Assembly: GCA_029168955.1 (NCBI GenBank)
Contig: JAPDOI010000020.1
Location: forward strand, 3,278,001-3,342,000
Length of the DNA stretch: 64,000 bases
Reading direction: 5' to 3'
Source of the DNA: Aplectana chamaeleonis
Lineage: Eukaryota > Nematoda > Chromadorea > Rhabditida > Cosmocercidae
Part shown: positions 10,861 to 23,318 of the stretch, piece by piece
How the letters are laid out: every line of letters starts with the position of its first letter
How positions within the stretch are numbered: the stretch's first letter is position 1
Notes under the pieces: model-generated
Told to the model about the DNA's origin: nothing
The model's input: the letters and a program-made list of their open reading frames with translations, nothing else
Database searches by the model: none
Made by a program: the position numbers and the translations under genes

Positions 10861-12117
10861 GTCGTCGTATCGATTAAACTCCTGGCGTTCACTCCTATCA
10901 ATTTCCTCTTTAACGCCCAGCGAGCGGTCGCTGTAATGCCTTCTCTCCTGTTGCAATATCCTCTCTGAATCCAACTCATTTATAACAATTTGATTGATTT
11001 GACCCACCATTTTGAGGCCATCAGCTGTTAAAGAACTCCTAGCCGTCCATTCACTCCATCACATTATCAGAACCAGTATGCGACCACGTACATTTTAGCT
11101 AAATAACCTTCGAGCTAAGCTTTCTCATGCACATAATACTTGAAGTTCTGAGTGTTTTCTCTGATCTATTTCATTCATTCCTCTGTTCATTGTCATCACC
11201 ATAAGTCAAGGTCTAGCAGACAGTTTTTGTGTACATCTAAAGTGCTGTGTCCATCCATCATGATCACCAACTTTTTTCAAAAAATGTCGAAACTTTTTCC
11301 GTCCCGAAATGGATCAATTTTTCTCTACGGTTTCTGGAATCGAAATTTTCCACAAATAAATTGAAATTTTATACAATTTTTGTATTTACCAACATTTATA
11401 CGTAATTACGGTACGTAATTACGCCTCTTACGGTTTTTTTTCCAATGTTTCACGCAACTTGGATCTAAAAATCGCAAGAAGACTGGAAGCGAAATACAAT
11501 AAAACGTTCTTTTTGAATTCCAGGCTCATAGCTGAGAAATCTGATAATGAACATATCAGCGCAAAACCTCTAAAAACTATTGTTTCTGTGCAGCGTTGCC
11601 GCCTTTTCAGCCAATGACTTGCCTTAGAGACAACACGTTAGAGCTTTTCTAGATTAAAGATGGGGCACATATTAGGAATTTGATTGCGTTCTCTATCATC
11701 AAAAATAACCGTATTTCTCATATATTCATGTACATGCTTTCTGTTAGGTTTTTTTAGTTGAACCTTCTTGGGTCAAGAGCTTAAATATGTTTGGCTTATC
11801 GAACCAGGGTAAATGGTAGCGGTGTGCTCGGTCCGTGAGATGTGCTCCCCCCACATTTGGAATCGGTGCGGCGCCCTCCCATCGAGGTTGTGACTTTTAA
11901 GGCGCAGAAGACCCTCAGCTATGAATTTTGTGATTTTCAGTTGATTGTGTAGTAGGCCTCTCTTGTATAACACGTGTCAAGCGCGAGATCTCAATTCCTC
12001 GAAACAAGCGAGATATGAGGGACCACGCCTGGCGCGACCCCTCGGCTCACCACCACGACCACTCCACCTTCTTGAATTCCGAACCCGATAACCGCTCGAT
12101 GGATGTTTGAATTTCGA
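10861..12117. other. Intergenic region with no recognised gene
   Basis: AT-rich sequence. The only structured element is a short palindromic stretch near 11400-11424 built from CGTAATTACG twice. The 70- and 66-codon frames at 11152-11364 (+) and 11773-11973 (-) show no motif or splice context. Confidence 0.4.
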
Positions 12118-12256
12118 GGACATTCTGCGATTTTAGGGATACCATCGTGATCAGCGTGTGATTCACTCCAGGATAAGCATAAGACTTGAAAAATAGTTAT
12201 TAGGGTGTTCTGTGCCTTTAACCCTTCGTGTGCACCAATTTGAGTGGGGTGCGCAA
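12118..12256. repeat. Dispersed repeat D, copy 1
   Basis: It matches 42070-42252 in the same orientation. Shared landmarks are GATACCA(T/C)(C/T)GTGATCAGC, TTTGGGTGT-like or TTAGGGTGTTCTGTGCC, and TTTGAGTGG(G)GTGCG(C/A). No coding content was found. Confidence 0.5.
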
Positions 12257-12436
12257 CTTCAGGATAAAATCAATTAGCGGGACTGTAATTAGTTCTCGAC
12301 TCAGATTTCCAGAGGGTATAATTAACTCCATCGACTCAGAATCTCTCGCACACTCCGCACAACGACTAGATCGCCGCAACGATCTGTGCCTTCTTCTTCT
12401 TCTGCAATCTCAAAGTGGTCTCAAAGTGGTTTTCTG

Positions 12437-13282
12437 TCATAGGTTGAGGAACTGGTCGGCCTTCACATGATTCGTCCAAAGGTCCATTTTAGTTAAGGAG
12501 GTGGGTCTCCTCGAACACATGAACAAGTGCGCCGTGTCGTGTCCGGGAGCGCCACAGTCCGGGCATGCGCCTGGTCGGCTGCTGTTGATCTTGTTGACGT
12601 GAGACATGAGCAGAATAGAGTTACCACAGCGCAGCGAGGCAGGAGCACATCTGGCTCGCCTGCCGACTTGAGGCTCGGACTCGCAAACCCGAGGCGGCAC
12701 TGCTCCTAAGATAGGGTTCACAGCCGCCTTCTCCAGATATCCTCGAACAAGCTGCGCGTGCTCCTTACGCAGAAGACGAAGCCTTTCCATGTTGGAGTCG
12801 GCCCATCTCTGGGCATCTGCGAACGGCGTCCTAGACCTCTCTCTAATGGGCTTCATGACTCTCTTCGTCGGATGATTCGGCTGTCTCAGAACAATAATAT
12901 ACATCTGCTGTGCCTGGAGTTCACAATGCTTCTTAACCGGCAATATGCAGGCCTCCGCGTCAAGATGTTGTATTGGGGAGCTCCTTGCACAACCGGTAGC
13001 AATTTTAAGCGCAGGAGAGCTGCGGTCGACCAGCACCTCTCCCATGACAAAAACCCTCTTCTTGGAGGGATTGACGTCGGTTTGCACGTAGGCGGTCTTC
13101 TTTCCTCCACACTGCCACGGCACGAACGTACGACATCTCATCTGTGCTTTCATATCCCACATAGAGGAGGGTGAGTAGAGCCATTGGCATCGATTGAATG
13201 GGACGCTCCTAATCGCTCGGCGATAGGCAAAGATACGGGCAAAGAAAAGACCTTGCGACGCGGATTCTTTTTTCAAATGCAT
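12437..13282 (-). mobile_element. Non-LTR retrotransposon pol, C-terminal 281-codon open remnant
   Basis: This is the longest uninterrupted frame of the window. Near its end it has CPDCGAPGHDTAHLFMCSRR, a Cys/His knuckle of the form C-x2-C-x7-H-x4-C, followed by PTSLTKMDLW. This combination is typical of the very C-terminus of Jockey/CR1-type LINE proteins. The upstream part (LLRKEHAQLVRGYLE and LRCGNSILLMSHVNKI) fits the linker that follows the reverse transcriptase in those elements. No reverse transcriptase domain remains, and the sequence to the right at 13283-13347 is non-coding, so it is a 5'-truncated copy. The open frame suggests it is younger than its neighbours. Confidence 0.65.
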
Positions 13283-13347
13283 CCAGGACGCTTTTAAACA
13301 GGCACTCCCGGCTGTACAGCCTGAAAAGCGGAAACATCATCTACACA

Positions 13348-13500
13348 GAGTTCGCGCAAGAATTTTAATCTGATGAATGGACGGGGCTGCGACGGTAGAT
13401 CACTCCGCGCGAATCGAAACCCCATTCCCCAGTGAGGCTGCCAACCCCGCACGTTCAGCCGCCTGGTCCATGCGTCAGACTTAATCGAAAACGGAAACCA
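13348..13500. repeat. 153-bp dispersed repeat A, copy 1
   Basis: It begins GAGTTCGCGCAA and ends CGGAAACCA. Three other near full-length copies lie at 19130-19282 (same orientation), 40832-40984 and 62962-63114 (inverted), all about 153 bp with the same end points. The core carries CGACGGTAGATCA and AACCCCGCACG. The ends are not inverted repeats of each other. At the inverted copies the flanks read TA|element|TA, consistent with a TA target. Confidence 0.75.
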
Positions 13501-15480
13501 TACAACGAGGTGAGTGCTCTCCGAACGGCGGGAAACTTTGTGGAGGAAAAGCGTCTGAGGAGGAGGATGCGTCCGCAGCTTCAGTGCGGTGGCGAACGAG
13601 AGTGGACGTGTAGAGCTGTGGAGCTGGAGATGGCTTGGGAGGAGAAGAATTCGAAAAAAAGCCTACTCGTTGTAGCGACAGTACAGCGGCAAGATGAAGA
13701 GATGTTTGCCTATACTGAATACTGCGAACGGAGTCGCAGTTGGCGATGAGACGCTGCCATTATAAAAGGATAACTTCAGTTCACTACTGAATCGTCCAGC
13801 TTCATCAGTACCTGAGCTCCCGCATGTTCAGAGAGCACATTATGATGTCAGTGAGGAACCGCCGACTGAGGCTGAGGTTTTGAATTGTGTCCGGAAAATA
13901 AAGAATGGAAGGGCAGGTGGAGATGACAACATCACTGCTGAAATGTTGAAAGCTCTCCCTCCGTCTGGGATTCGTGAAATGACAAACACTATCCGTACCA
14001 TATGGATCAGCGAAAGATACCCGATTCGTAGAGACACGCGATCATCGTACCTCTTCACAAGAAGCTATCCGTCACGGATCCTAAGAACTACAGAGGAATC
14101 TCTCTACTTCGTGTCAAGGTTTTAGAACGTATCATTCTCGAGCTACTTATCAAACATCGTGAAGGAACGACCAGAGATGAGCAAGCCGGTTTTCGACCTG
14201 GAAGATCGACCATCGACCAAGTGCTCGTCGTGAGAGGAGTAATTGAATCGTGGCAGCGGTATTCGAAGCCATTACAGCTTGCTTTTTTTAACTTTGAAGC
14301 CGCGTTCGACTCTCCTCATCGTGATCGATTGCTCAATGCTCTGCGAGCAGATGGAGTCCCGGAAAAGTATATTCGATAAAAAACGAGGACATGAACATAG
14401 GAACAACAGCAGCAGTTCGTACACCTGTCGGATTTACGTCAGCTTTCGAGGTGAAAAGGAGTAATGCAAGGAGTTGTAGCGGGACCTTTTCTATTCAACT
14501 TCGCTGTTGATGACATCATGCGTAGAGTTGCAGAACAGTTTCCTGCGGACGTGATACTAACACCATGAGGACGTTGCCTTGTCGACCCGGAGTACGCCGA
14601 GGAAGTTGTGTTATTCGCTGAAAACAACGCAAAACTGGTAAGGATTGTGAACCTCGTTTTGAAGCATGCCGCAGGGACTTCGACTTCGTTCCCACAAATG
14701 CAAGCAAATTTGGGTCTCTCAGAGGCCATCAGCGGGAGTTTGTGTGGACGGACAACGTATCGAACTGGTGGATGATTTTTGCTATAGTGGAGTCCACCAA
14801 GAGTGTCTCATTCACTTATCAATAAGAAGCGGTCGGCTGGGGATCAATGTGCATGGATCCCATACCAGCACGCTCGATCGCGATTGAGCGAGAGCGGTTT
14901 TGCTGCAATGAGTTTCATATTCATTGATTCCCAATCGACCGCTTCTCATTGATAAGTAAATGAGACACTCTTGGTGGACTCCACCATACATATTTGGGCT
15001 GTTCGCTGAAGAACCATGGTGCAGCAGATACTAAACAGCTATGTTTGAAAGCTACGTCTGCATTCAATTCTCTAACCAAGTGTTTGTGGTCTACCCCCAT
15101 CGCGAAGGAAGTCAAGTTGCGCGTCTACCTATCCGCTATTCGCCCTATCATGATGTACGGGTCGGAGACGTGGGCAGCATCGAAGAAGCAGATGGAAAGG
15201 TTGGATCGCACGGAAAGGAAGCTGTTTAGACGTTTGCTTGGATATTTCTGGCCGCAGAAGTGCCACGACGAAGACCTCTACAACGAAATCGACGCCTTAC
15301 ATCAACGCTTGTCATGAGAGAGGTGCCAACATCTCTCAACGCCAACTCAAGCGGCAACGGAAGGTCGTCTTCGTTTGTTCGCGCATAATTTAAGGAGACC
15401 GCCAGCTTGCCAGGACGGCACGTTTCGGTAAAGATGAGGAATGATCGCGTCAGGCGAAAACCAACCGGCCTACACAAAAA
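13501..15480 (+). mobile_element. RTE-type retrotransposon copy 2, degenerate
   Basis: Successive frames carry ordered pieces of an RTE pol. There is a linker (LRRRMRPQ... NEWTCRAVELEMAWEE-like), then early reverse transcriptase (KIKNGRAGGDDNITAEMLK at 13880-13960), then QAGFRPGRSTIDQVLVVRGV with FEAAFDS near 14190-14310. Next come MQGVVAGPFLFNFAVDDIM at 14464, a degenerate catalytic box reading YAEEVVLF instead of YADDVVLF, and the C-terminal piece RPIMMYGSETWAA...LDRTERKLFRRLLG at 15125-15240. Stops, frame shifts and a foldback insertion at 14787-14984 show it is dead. The endonuclease part is missing. Confidence 0.75.
14787..14984. mobile_element. About 198-bp foldback element inserted in the RTE copy
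   Basis: The two outer arms of about 65 bp are near-perfect inverted copies: GTGGAGTCCACCAAGAGTG on the left and its complement ending GGTGGACTCCAC on the right, with a central loop of about 65 bp. The element splits the RTE frame between ...VDDFCY and the following CSLKNHG, so it inserted into the retrotransposon. No coding capacity. Confidence 0.7.
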
Positions 15481-15839
15481 CACCAAAAACTAGAACACGT
15501 TTGTCGTCTGCACTGACTCTATGTTATCCCTGTAGTCGAACGAGTCGTGAGCCACAACTTTACCGCGGTTCTACCACGATACTGTGCTGCTCGATGCCTG
15601 CGGACCCAGTGGGGAGAAGTCGCGAGTTCGTTGCGGCGGAGTCCAGGGTTTGAGAAGCGGCTCTCATTTAGACCTCTTGTTGGGAGTAGATTTGCCGCCG
15701 TTTCTCGCAGATGGCCACCTACCACAATCGCAGCGAACGCTGGCGTGATGGGTCGATTGCGAGAATATGGGCGACAACTACACTGCCAACCACAGGTCTA
15801 GATGAGAGCCGCTTGCTAAGCCCTAGACTTCCAGCGACA

Positions 15840-16060
15840 ACCCCGCGTCATCTCCGCGTCTCCCCCGCGACTGCCCCGCAATTCCCCCGCGTCTCCTCCG
15901 CGTTCTCCCCGCGTATCCTCCGCGTCTTTCCCGTATCTCCTCCGCGACTGCCCCGCATCTCACCCGCGTCTCCTCCGCGACTGCCCCGCGACTCCTCCGG
16001 CTCGGCGCCGGCAGGCACCGAGCCGGTGGAGTCGCGGGGCAGTCGCGGGGAAGTCGCGGC
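15840..16060. repeat. 12-bp GC-rich minisatellite (CCGCGACTCCCC family), locus 2
   Basis: About sixteen degenerate 12-bp units (CCGCG(A/T)CT(C/G)CCC) run from 15840 to 16005. A hairpin with the loop CTCGGCGCCGGCAGGCACCG follows, and then the same unit in inverted orientation (GAGTCGCGGGGCAGTCGCGG) to 16060. The orientation switch makes the right end self-complementary. It is the same family as 10675-10860. Confidence 0.7.
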
Positions 16061-16835
16061 GAAAATTCTCAGAGAACGCGATCGAGTTTCTTGGGAAGCG
16101 ACAAGGAGCATTAGATGGAGGAAAAAGTGTGCTTTTTTGTCTAATAATGCTCTATTACATAGAGATTACAGATTAAGGCCCGAAACGCACAAAAAATCAA
16201 ATGATATAAAGCGCGGTAACTTCATCCTCGAATCAAAAGTATGTGCTTTTCAATGTTCATTTACCAAATGCCAGTCATTATAAAGCTTTCGGAGTTCAAA
16301 TGTTCGATTTTTTGGCGCAATTTGAAGAGACAAGGTTAAAAAGATAGCTATTCTGCTTGTTGACCCTATATGATCTGAGACAATAGTTAAGGTGGAATTT
16401 TGCTGTTCCACACGGACTATGGTTAGGTAAGAAGAGCGTGACTGTGTTTACCTAAGGATTAGAGGTATTCGAGATGAGAAATTTAATCCACTAGACACGG
16501 AGACGGTCCTTTGTCAGGGAAATGTCGTTCTCCACGAGCATCTGCGGATAGCTGATCTTCCACCGCCACTCAACCGATGCTCCACAGCCATTCAACAAAT
16601 CTCACAACGCGATGAAAGTGATCAGGCAACTGCCTCACCACTCGTTTCTCGGAACATATCTGGTGTTCTCGGGGACGCAGAGGGGACTCAGGACATATCA
16701 TCACAGAGAGCATCCTCATCGGGGTCCCCACAAGACGGGTGATCTCTCCAACACGTTCCACGGCGAGGGCTACCAAACATCGGACCGTCAGGGAGATTTT
16801 TGGTAGGAAATCAACACTCCCTTCCCCGCCGAGCC
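16061..16835. other. Intergenic region with no recognised gene
   Basis: AT-rich to about 16550, then mixed sequence. The 125-codon minus-strand frame at 16570-16947 overlaps repeat J and has no recognised domain, so it is not called as a gene. Confidence 0.35.
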
Positions 16836-16966
16836 GAGAAGAGCCCCTCTCGGCTGCAAAATCATCTTCCAGCATCAGATGGATCTCCCTGAAGGTGATT
16901 CGAGGCCACTTTCCAGACCCGGCTCCAAAGAGTCGACTGAGCCACACAATGAGATGAGGAGCTTTT
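16836..16966. repeat. Dispersed repeat J, copy 1
   Basis: It matches 22229-22353 in inverted orientation. Both carry GATTCGAGGCCAC(T/C)TTCCA-like and AGACTGAG/GACTGAG(C/G)CACAC segments next to GAGATGAGGAG. Both copies lie close to a DPF-6-like peptidase segment, so the repeat may have been duplicated along with it. Confidence 0.5.
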
Positions 16967-17139
16967 ATATTAGTGACATTGTTAGCACCCTCGTTTGAGC
17001 ATGTTCATGATCCTGACATCGTGAGAAAACCTCCCCCGCGGTTCCAACGCATCCGTGTAAATCGTTGCATCGCATGCCCGCGGTGGCAACCACAATTCGA
17101 ATGCTGCACATTATTGCTCCAGTCGTTGCTCCGAAGGGT

Positions 17140-17455
17140 CTTCTTCTTCTGCCGAAAAACCTGCCCAGTGTCTGAGTATGAGCGCGATAAGGAAGATTTT
17201 GAGGCCAGAGACGACATGGTTCTCCAAGCATATCTCGGTTCACTTCCAGAAGTAAATCCAGTGTGGGCTTCACCTATAAAGAGTGTAGCAAAGTTCTCTC
17301 TCCAGGTTGCTCTACGAACCGGCCAGAAAGTTAGCACAGAATATCGCTGTTAGGCTGAGCTCGGCATGTTGCCTGTGCTGCCACAGAAACTAATTGTTCT
17401 CGTCGATGGTGATCCTATGCTTAGAGATACCTGACAGAACTTTTCGATTACGATC
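17140..17455 (+). pseudogene. DPF-6-like S9 peptidase pseudogene fragment (exons 11-12)
   Basis: Two exon-like blocks match exons 11 and 12 of the complete genes. Block one ends FEARDDMVLQAYLGSLPE at 17251. A 54-nt intron follows (GTAAAT...CTCCAG, 17252-17305). Block two starts VALRTGQKV at 17306 and runs through [20 protein letters not shown]. Block two has an in-frame TAG before AELGM and a TGA after MLRDT. The conserved VHGGP segment is changed to VDGDP. No exon 13 or later follows, so it is a dead fragment. It matters because the intron keeps a normal GT donor, unlike both full genes. Confidence 0.75.
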
Positions 17456-18710
17456 TTCACGAGGTCTGGCAGTGAAATAAAAATCTGGGCTGAGACCTTT
17501 GGAAACTCTCCAGTGAACGAATGAATTCAAAAACGTACACCGTATTTAATTCAATGGTATGTAGATGTGAAAATTTGCACGAGTATTCAAGCAAGTATTT
17601 GATTTCGGATTTCACATGGTTTTCAAGCTGTAGTTTTCTACAACTGAACAACTTTTTTCGATGAGCGCTTATGAACGAATGTTGTGAGCTGGATTGAGAC
17701 TAATATTCAATCAACAGTGGAGGGACGGACTGAGTGATCGAGGGGATTCGAGGGTCAGTCTCTTTTTTCGGATTATTCCTGGTGTGCTACACTCCGACCC
17801 TGCCGAGAGGGGCCCGTTATTTCACATAAATCAGAACATCATTTCGGTTGCGGAAGGGGCAGTACAATTAGGGGTGGTGGTAAATGGATTTGACAATGGG
17901 TCAGTAAATCGTCTGACAGAGAAAAAGTAAATAGCGATTAAATGAAAAAAAGACTGATGGCTCCCATATGTCCTCCGGAGGATTTATGTGAGAAGCCATC
18001 TATCGTTTTCTTTATTTATGCACTATTTCCATGATCTCTGTCAGCTCGTAGCCTAGTCGCGTTTTCAAACCCATTTTCTGCCACCCATGGTGTTGCATTT
18101 GCATTTAAAAGGTGGAGGTTATCGTTATCTCGAGGTTATTTTTTAAATACCAACCTTGGTGTATTAGTCGAACACCTGGAAGATCCCGATATGGTTTCAT
18201 TACGAGAGACACGGGTCTACAAGGGTGCGGAATAAAAATTCAATTTGAACAGTTCAAGCATAGAGTGGGATTAGTGTGTTATTTAATGCTATTTATTTAT
18301 TTATTTAATGTATGCCGTTGCCGGCGTGCTCAAAAACTACAAAACAGTATGTTGAAAACATGGAAATGGTTACAAAAACAAACAAAAACTTAGAACAACG
18401 CTTCAACAGCCGATAACAAGACCATTATTCTGATTAGACAGTAATCTAAAAGGCGACAGTACCCAAAGTTAGGAGCCATTACTGGTTGTAGGGCAGTTAG
18501 GAACAAAAAACGGAAGTAGTGCTAGAAGTCTGGAACCGATCAATATTACCATTACAGGTAATAAATTCATAGCAATTCATATACTATTCGAGTAACTGTT
18601 ATGAAAAAAAAAGCTATAAAAAGCTGCGACAGTGTTCGTTGCCCATCGTATCCCATTGGATCAAATCGAGGGTGTAAGGAATATTCAGGGTACGAGTATT
18701 TATCTAAAAG
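17456..18710. other. Non-coding region downstream of gene 2
   Basis: No gene was recognised. A TTTA microsatellite at about 18288-18305 reads AATAAATAAATAAATAA on the minus strand and could serve as a polyadenylation signal for gene 2, about 400 nt past its stop codon. Confidence 0.35.
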
Positions 18711-21700
18711 TCAAAACGATCGTCTACGGTGTTTAGGGAGTGCACGCGTGGGAACGCTGACAGTCCACGGCAAATTGACTGTCTGTCGTTGAACAGCCAT
18801 AATCCGTATTGGCTTTTTTGCTGTTCTATAGAAGATTAGAGGAGCCAAGGTGGGAACTGGACGTGGTGCGTATAATGGAGCAGCAGATGTCGTCGACGCG
18901 AAACCGTCGGACAACACCTAAAATAGATTATGTTAGGTTTCACAGAGTTCTGGCCTTCAAAATTGTTTTTGAGATAAAAGAAGCTTGAAAAAATGACATT
19001 ATTCAAGGGAAGGTTTTCGTGACCCTGACAGTCGCTTCATACAAACAAATTCAAGGATATGCAGAGGAGACGCTGCCGGGGGTTCGATTCACATCCACTA
19101 TGATGCAGTATGCGAGATGCATGCATATAGAGTTCGCGCATTCATCTCAATCTGATGAATGGACGGTGCTGCGACGGTAGATCACCCCGCGCGAATCGAA
19201 ACCCCATTCTCCAGTGAGGTTGTCAACCCCGCACGGGCAACCGCCTGTTCCATGCGTCAGACTAAAACGAAAACGGAAACCATATACAGGCTATAAAACG
19301 GCGAATTTCACATGGTTCCTACGCGTGCTGGTGCGGAGCGGAGGTTAGAGACAGTGAGAGAGCGGAGGGCAGACGGAGGCTGAGGCATCGCGCGCGCCGC
19401 TCGCGCCTCGAATGATGTGAATTACGACGTTTTAAAGAGGATATGCATTCATCATACTGCGAGGAACACCAAAATTCCCTTGAAACTTCAATTCGTCAGT
19501 TTTGAAGTGAGCTGTGGCGACATGCATGTATAACTAGTGAACAAGGAATGCTCAACTAGGGGGATAAAGGTAGGCTATCGCTCGTCACTCTCCACAAGCG
19601 ATGTCGAGCGGCAACCTTCAAGACGTGCAGACGCTCAACAAAAGCCAGTCTCAATGAACCTGAAGGAGCTCAGCGAAATACTGGCGGTCACGGACAACAG
19701 TGACAACTACGAGTAGCAGGCGCCTCTTCGTTGGTGTGAAAAGCCGCCACCTCACCAGAGATCGTCAACCATCCCTCAACCTTTTGAATTCCGATGTGGT
19801 TTGCTTCCTTTCTGAACATAGTCGGATGTGTTTCATTTCAAATTCGACTTCGAACCATTCTAGGCCCTGAGAACGACGGCCTCCTCGAAATGTTGGCCAA
19901 AAAATATTTCACCCTAAGAACCTGTGACCCGCAGAAGCAAAAACAAGATTGAAAGCAATGCCCAGGTGTCAAGAAAACTAAACATGGGGTGTATTTTAAG
20001 AAATGTTTCTGTTCCTGCCATTCTACTCCGACCAGGATTCGCACTGGATAATTATTCCGGAGCGAAATGAAATGATAAACAGGAAAACTACCGTAATGAT
20101 TTTATGCATAATCTAAAGTTAAAGCGGTTTCTTGCACACGGTTTTTCTCAGAAAGTATGCAAGCGACAAAAGGCCCTCAGTTGAAAATATTAGAATGATT
20201 AGGCCACATTTGTTGGAGATCATATTTTTACCGACCTAAAACGGCTACGGGGCATCTTTTAAGCATGGTTTTATGTATTCGGCAAAAAGAATCTTCCGGA
20301 AATTTAAAAACAAGTTCGATGAAACGGAAAGTTCCTAAGTCTGATATCACCAATTGAATCCCTATAGCCGATAACTTATACGGCGTTTTAATGTTAAGAA
20401 AACTCGATTAAGTTAAAGATCTACACGGGAAAATTGTCAAAGATTGCTCAACCCCCTAGGATCATAATTTTTAAATCGAAGCTTTTTCGAAAATGAGGGC
20501 CGAATTTTTTGTGCACCCTCATTCGATCTTTTGTACCACACTGTTTCAATTCTTTGGTGAGTGACCCTATATGTGGAGATTTGCGGATTAGAAAATCAGA
20601 CGATCGACTAGGCATTGCGAGAAACGCTCCGCCGTTCCCGTAGATTGCGCGGCGGTGCGTTCAGCTTGTGGAAGATTAAATTTAGATGGTTCAGCTAAAC
20701 CAGTGCTCAGTGTTTGTTTCGCAACTCCTAAACGACTGCAGGATGCCAGTTACCGGAAAATCCGCACCGCAGGATGCGATATATCGGAAAACCGTTAGTT
20801 TGGGAACGAACATAAAAACTCACCTCGGCTGTAGAGCCGTGCTGTCCTAAACGATATATTTCGAACCGTCCACCAAGACAAGTATTTAGGAAGGTTTCAA
20901 TGAAACCGAATTGAGCTAATATATTTTTGATCTAAAAATGTCAGTAGGAAATTGTCACGCGAATAAACAAGCAGGAAGCCTAACTTGCCTTCCTAAAGCC
21001 ATGACCTTCATCCGGAAAAAGAATGTAGCTCACTGGGATATTCTTTTTTCTCAAGGCGGCCACAAACTGGTCTGAATCACGCGGCTTCAAGGAACCATGG
21101 GAACTATGAGAAATGGGGGCGCTAACCAGGTTCTTGGCGGTCAACGCGGTGATCATAGGCTCCTTGAAGTATCATGAGTGGCTTCTTCACTCGACCGGCA
21201 TGGAAAAACGGCGAACGAGCGGTTAGAAATCGACGGCCGACTTGCCTTGAATTTAACAACTCTATTTACGACTGGATGACAATATTATCAATGCGTCTCA
21301 CGTCACGCTGTCTCCTCCCATCATTCGAACGTCTATAGCAAGCAAATCGCGTCGGTCTGCACTAACACTTTGCTGTGATAAGATCAAGTTCGATGGTCCA
21401 AAAAGATCAACTCCACATGAAAACTCATCCGGAGTAAACGTGAGCGCTACCAACGTCTCGTAGCCACCGTAACTGCTTCCTTAAAATATGATTAGGTATG
21501 ATCATTTTGGTATCGAGAATGTATTTTAGGTAAACTGCCGAAGGTTGGGACGATAAAATGCATGTATTAGGAGGGCAACAACGGTTTGATAATGATGCAC
21601 AAAAGTTCAATAGGCTAATATCTATACTTCTTCGGCAACTCGCGGGTACTATCTCAACAACCAGTACGAGAAGCGGAGGGCTCTTTATCCGGGGCCCTGT

Positions 21701-23318
21701 AGTGAGAAGCCCGGTCAGAGCTAATTTTTCTGCAACAGGGTATTTCGAGGCTTCCGGTCTCTAATGCAAGCAAATGAGTTGTCCATGTCACATCTTTTAT
21801 TAAGGTCATTCTTCAATCGTCAGCAAGAGCTGCTGGACTCTGATAAATTTTTGTTTTAATGGACTATCATTTCTGTGTTGTCGTGTTCGTTTGCTGTTTC
21901 CTACACGTGTGAGTAAATGTCCACGTTTAATAACTAAACAAATAAATATGACGACAGAGAGGATGGCCGAATGAGTTGCAAATGAGGTCAAAACTCGCAA
22001 CAAATACTGCAGGAACTACTTAGGCACTCGGGGGGACGGCCGCCATACTTTTGAGGCCAAAACGGCGATCCGCTGACCTTGAGTGAGTCATTCGGCCATC
22101 CGCGCCCGTTCTCGACCGCGACGCGTCTACGCAAATCGACCGTCTCAGCCATCCGCCACCCTACGTAGTTGCTCGGGATCATAAACATGTTTAGACAAAG
22201 TTTTTGACAATGTTGTTGGTGTAAAAGTCTCCTCATCTCACCGTGTGCCTCAGTCGGCTCTTCGAAGCAGGACTTGGAAGGTGGCCTCGAGTCACTCTCC
22301 AGAAGATCCTCCGGACACCGGAGGATAATTTTGATCGCCGAGGGGAGGAGGCTCCCATGGCTTGGGGGGGTACCCAACCGTGGTGCCATGTCACCATATA
22401 TGGTGCATGCACGGTCCATGGCGGGTTCACCCCACTGTGGACCGTGGCGCTGGGGTCACCCCCCCCCGTGGGGATCCCAACAGGGATGATCCTTGTGCTA
22501 TGCCTAACGGTCCTCTGTGCGAATCCGGAGACGCCAAAAATGAACGTGTACACTTTTCGAGCCGCTTATGGACGAATTTTGAACCGCTCGGAGGCCGACA
22601 GATTTTACAGGAAGACGCCAATCCGCGCACCTTCCGACATCGATGCGCTGATCGGAGGCGCGACTCGGCAGCCAATGGTGCGGCGGCCGTGCCCCCCGAG
22701 TGCCTGAGTAGGAGAAAGGGACAAAAAAATGTTCACCCATGATTGCCACATTAGATTTGCTTGCTATTCCTTTCGCTACGACAAACTGAACCGAGTCCAA
22801 TATATCGAAATGCATCTTGCGACCCCATTCACCATATCCTGCATTGGTGAAACTTTTTCCAAAGCCCGAGCTTCCACGGAAATTAACCTGCCAACGACGA
22901 AGTTCATTCTGTGTGTTCAGGAGCATTTTCATTAGATTTCCGAATCGCTTCACCTGCAGCACAGCATAACCTCGATTTGTAAGCCAGGCATTCACACTTG
23001 AGAATCCATAATGATCTCTGGATCTAGGTCCACCATGCACGAGAACGACTAATTTCTGTGGCACCACAGGTAGCATGCCGAGTTCGGCATAACAGCGATC
23101 CGCTGCACTAACGTCCTGAGCGGTTCGTAGTGTGACCTGAAGAAAAAACTTCTGTGCGTCCCATTTTGTGTCAGTCAATGTAGCATCGAACTTTCCTCTG
23201 GAGGCAAACTAAGATAGCCTTGAAGAGTCATGCCATCTCTAGATTTGAAATCAAAACCTATTTGACGACTAAGTAGGTACGATTTGAGTTCTGGTCGACA
23301 GTTGAGAAAAAACTCGGC
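18711..23318 (-). CDS. dpf-6-like: Gene 2, exons 11-18: alpha/beta hydrolase half
   Basis: Exons on the minus strand: 11, 23196-23318; 12, 22954-23136; 13, 22737-22887; 14, 21302-21479; 15, 21127-21245; 16, 20989-21071; 17, 20824-20931; 18, 18711-18917. Exon 12 carries [19 protein letters not shown], exon 13 [20 protein letters not shown], exon 14 the Ser motif [19 protein letters not shown], exon 15 [15 protein letters not shown], exon 16 [17 protein letters not shown], exon 17 [19 protein letters not shown]. Exon 18 is a divergent tail. Intron 11 (23137-23195) begins GAAAGT. Intron 16 begins GCAAGT, a standard GC-AG donor. Confidence 0.82.

Noticed and set aside
12437..13282. 281-codon open frame as a host gene with a zinc knuckle
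   Set aside because: The Cys/His knuckle followed by PT.LT..DLW is the C-terminal signature of LINE pol proteins, and no host exons join it.
10675..16060. CRISPR-like array of short repeats
   Set aside because: The 12-bp units are contiguous without unique spacers, and the genome is eukaryotic.
19060..19110. tRNA-like GGTTCGATTC T-loop motif
   Set aside because: No acceptor stem, D-arm or anticodon arm could be folded around it; the next part is repeat A.
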